Source: a bacterium (GTDB lineage Bacteria; Actinomycetota; Acidimicrobiia; Spongiisociales; Spongiisociaceae). From it: DNA of 51,711 nt. Of this stretch, positions 51,652-51,711 are shown piece by piece. The notes under the pieces were generated by a model, which was not told where the DNA came from, searched no databases, and was given only the letters and a program-made list of their open reading frames with translations. Positions within the stretch are counted from its first letter, which is position 1, and each line of letters begins with the position of its first letter. The stretch covers positions 1 to 51,711 of the forward strand of contig JAPPFW010000088.1 of NCBI GenBank assembly GCA_028821575.1, in the 5' to 3' direction. Made by a program: the position numbers and the translations under genes.

Positions 51652-51711
51652 CCACCAGCCACCAGCCACCAGCCACCAGCAACCAGCCACCAGCCACCAG
51701 CCACCAGCCAC
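51652..51711. repeat. Heptanucleotide array CCACCAG x8, running off the window
   Basis: Seven exact CCACCAG units and one CAACCAG, with a final partial CCAC, reach the window edge, so the true length is unknown. Its TGG-rich strand is minus, opposite to the TAGTTGC array before it. Confidence 0.9.

Overview
The window is high-GC and densely coded, with 45 genes in short alternating blocks, frequent 4-base stop/start overlaps, and many GTG or TTG starts. The gene families (LCP wall ligase, DUF5671, DUF6159, DUF2277, GPP34, LiaF-like, heterodimeric ABC exporter) suggest an actinobacterial chromosome, perhaps an environmental Acidimicrobiia-like lineage. That placement is an inference. No rRNA, tRNA, phage module, intact transposase or CRISPR array was seen.

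Layout. 1-7.9 kb: a frameshifted FAD oxidoreductase, a Rieske oxygenase, an MMPL/RND transporter and, convergent to them, a GPP34-P450 fusion. This looks like a lipid or terpenoid oxidation and export neighbourhood. 8.1-11.6 kb: a membrane protein, a double RNase HI with a dead second domain, an SDR and a NYN nuclease. 11.6-15.4 kb: a heterodimeric ABC exporter. 15.5-19.1 kb: an M20 amidohydrolase, a DUF885 metallopeptidase and a nitroreductase. 19.2-24.9 kb: membrane proteins, DUF2277, a VapBC module with its operator, and a dienelactone hydrolase. 25.0-27.6 kb: an ABC-2 exporter. 27.7-31.6 kb: a lower-GC island with a lipoprotein binding protein, a TorS-like sensor lacking any output domain, and a degenerate inverted-repeat element. 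31.6-36.0 kb: SurE, MoaB, FdhD, a CPBP protease and an alpha-oxoamine synthase. 36.1-40.4 kb: a run ending in thiD, including a frameshifted DUF3352 gene. 40.5-44.9 kb: two dehydrogenases, purB and a glutamine amidotransferase. 45.1-51.6 kb: an LCP protein, a LiaF-like protein, a ROK kinase, an Lnt-like protein with Cys replaced by Ser, an IMPase-like phosphatase and a hypothetical protein.

The most unusual structure is not a gene. About fifteen intergenic tracts are tandem arrays with a strict 7-base period. The unit differs between loci, but the polarity is always TGG-rich on one strand. At least nine arrays start at, or within about 7 bases of, the stop codon of the preceding gene, and the stop triplet is often part of the first unit. 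Several loci hold two arrays of opposite polarity that can fold back on each other. I know of heptanucleotide repeats (STRR) from cyanobacteria, but I do not recognise this stop-anchored family.
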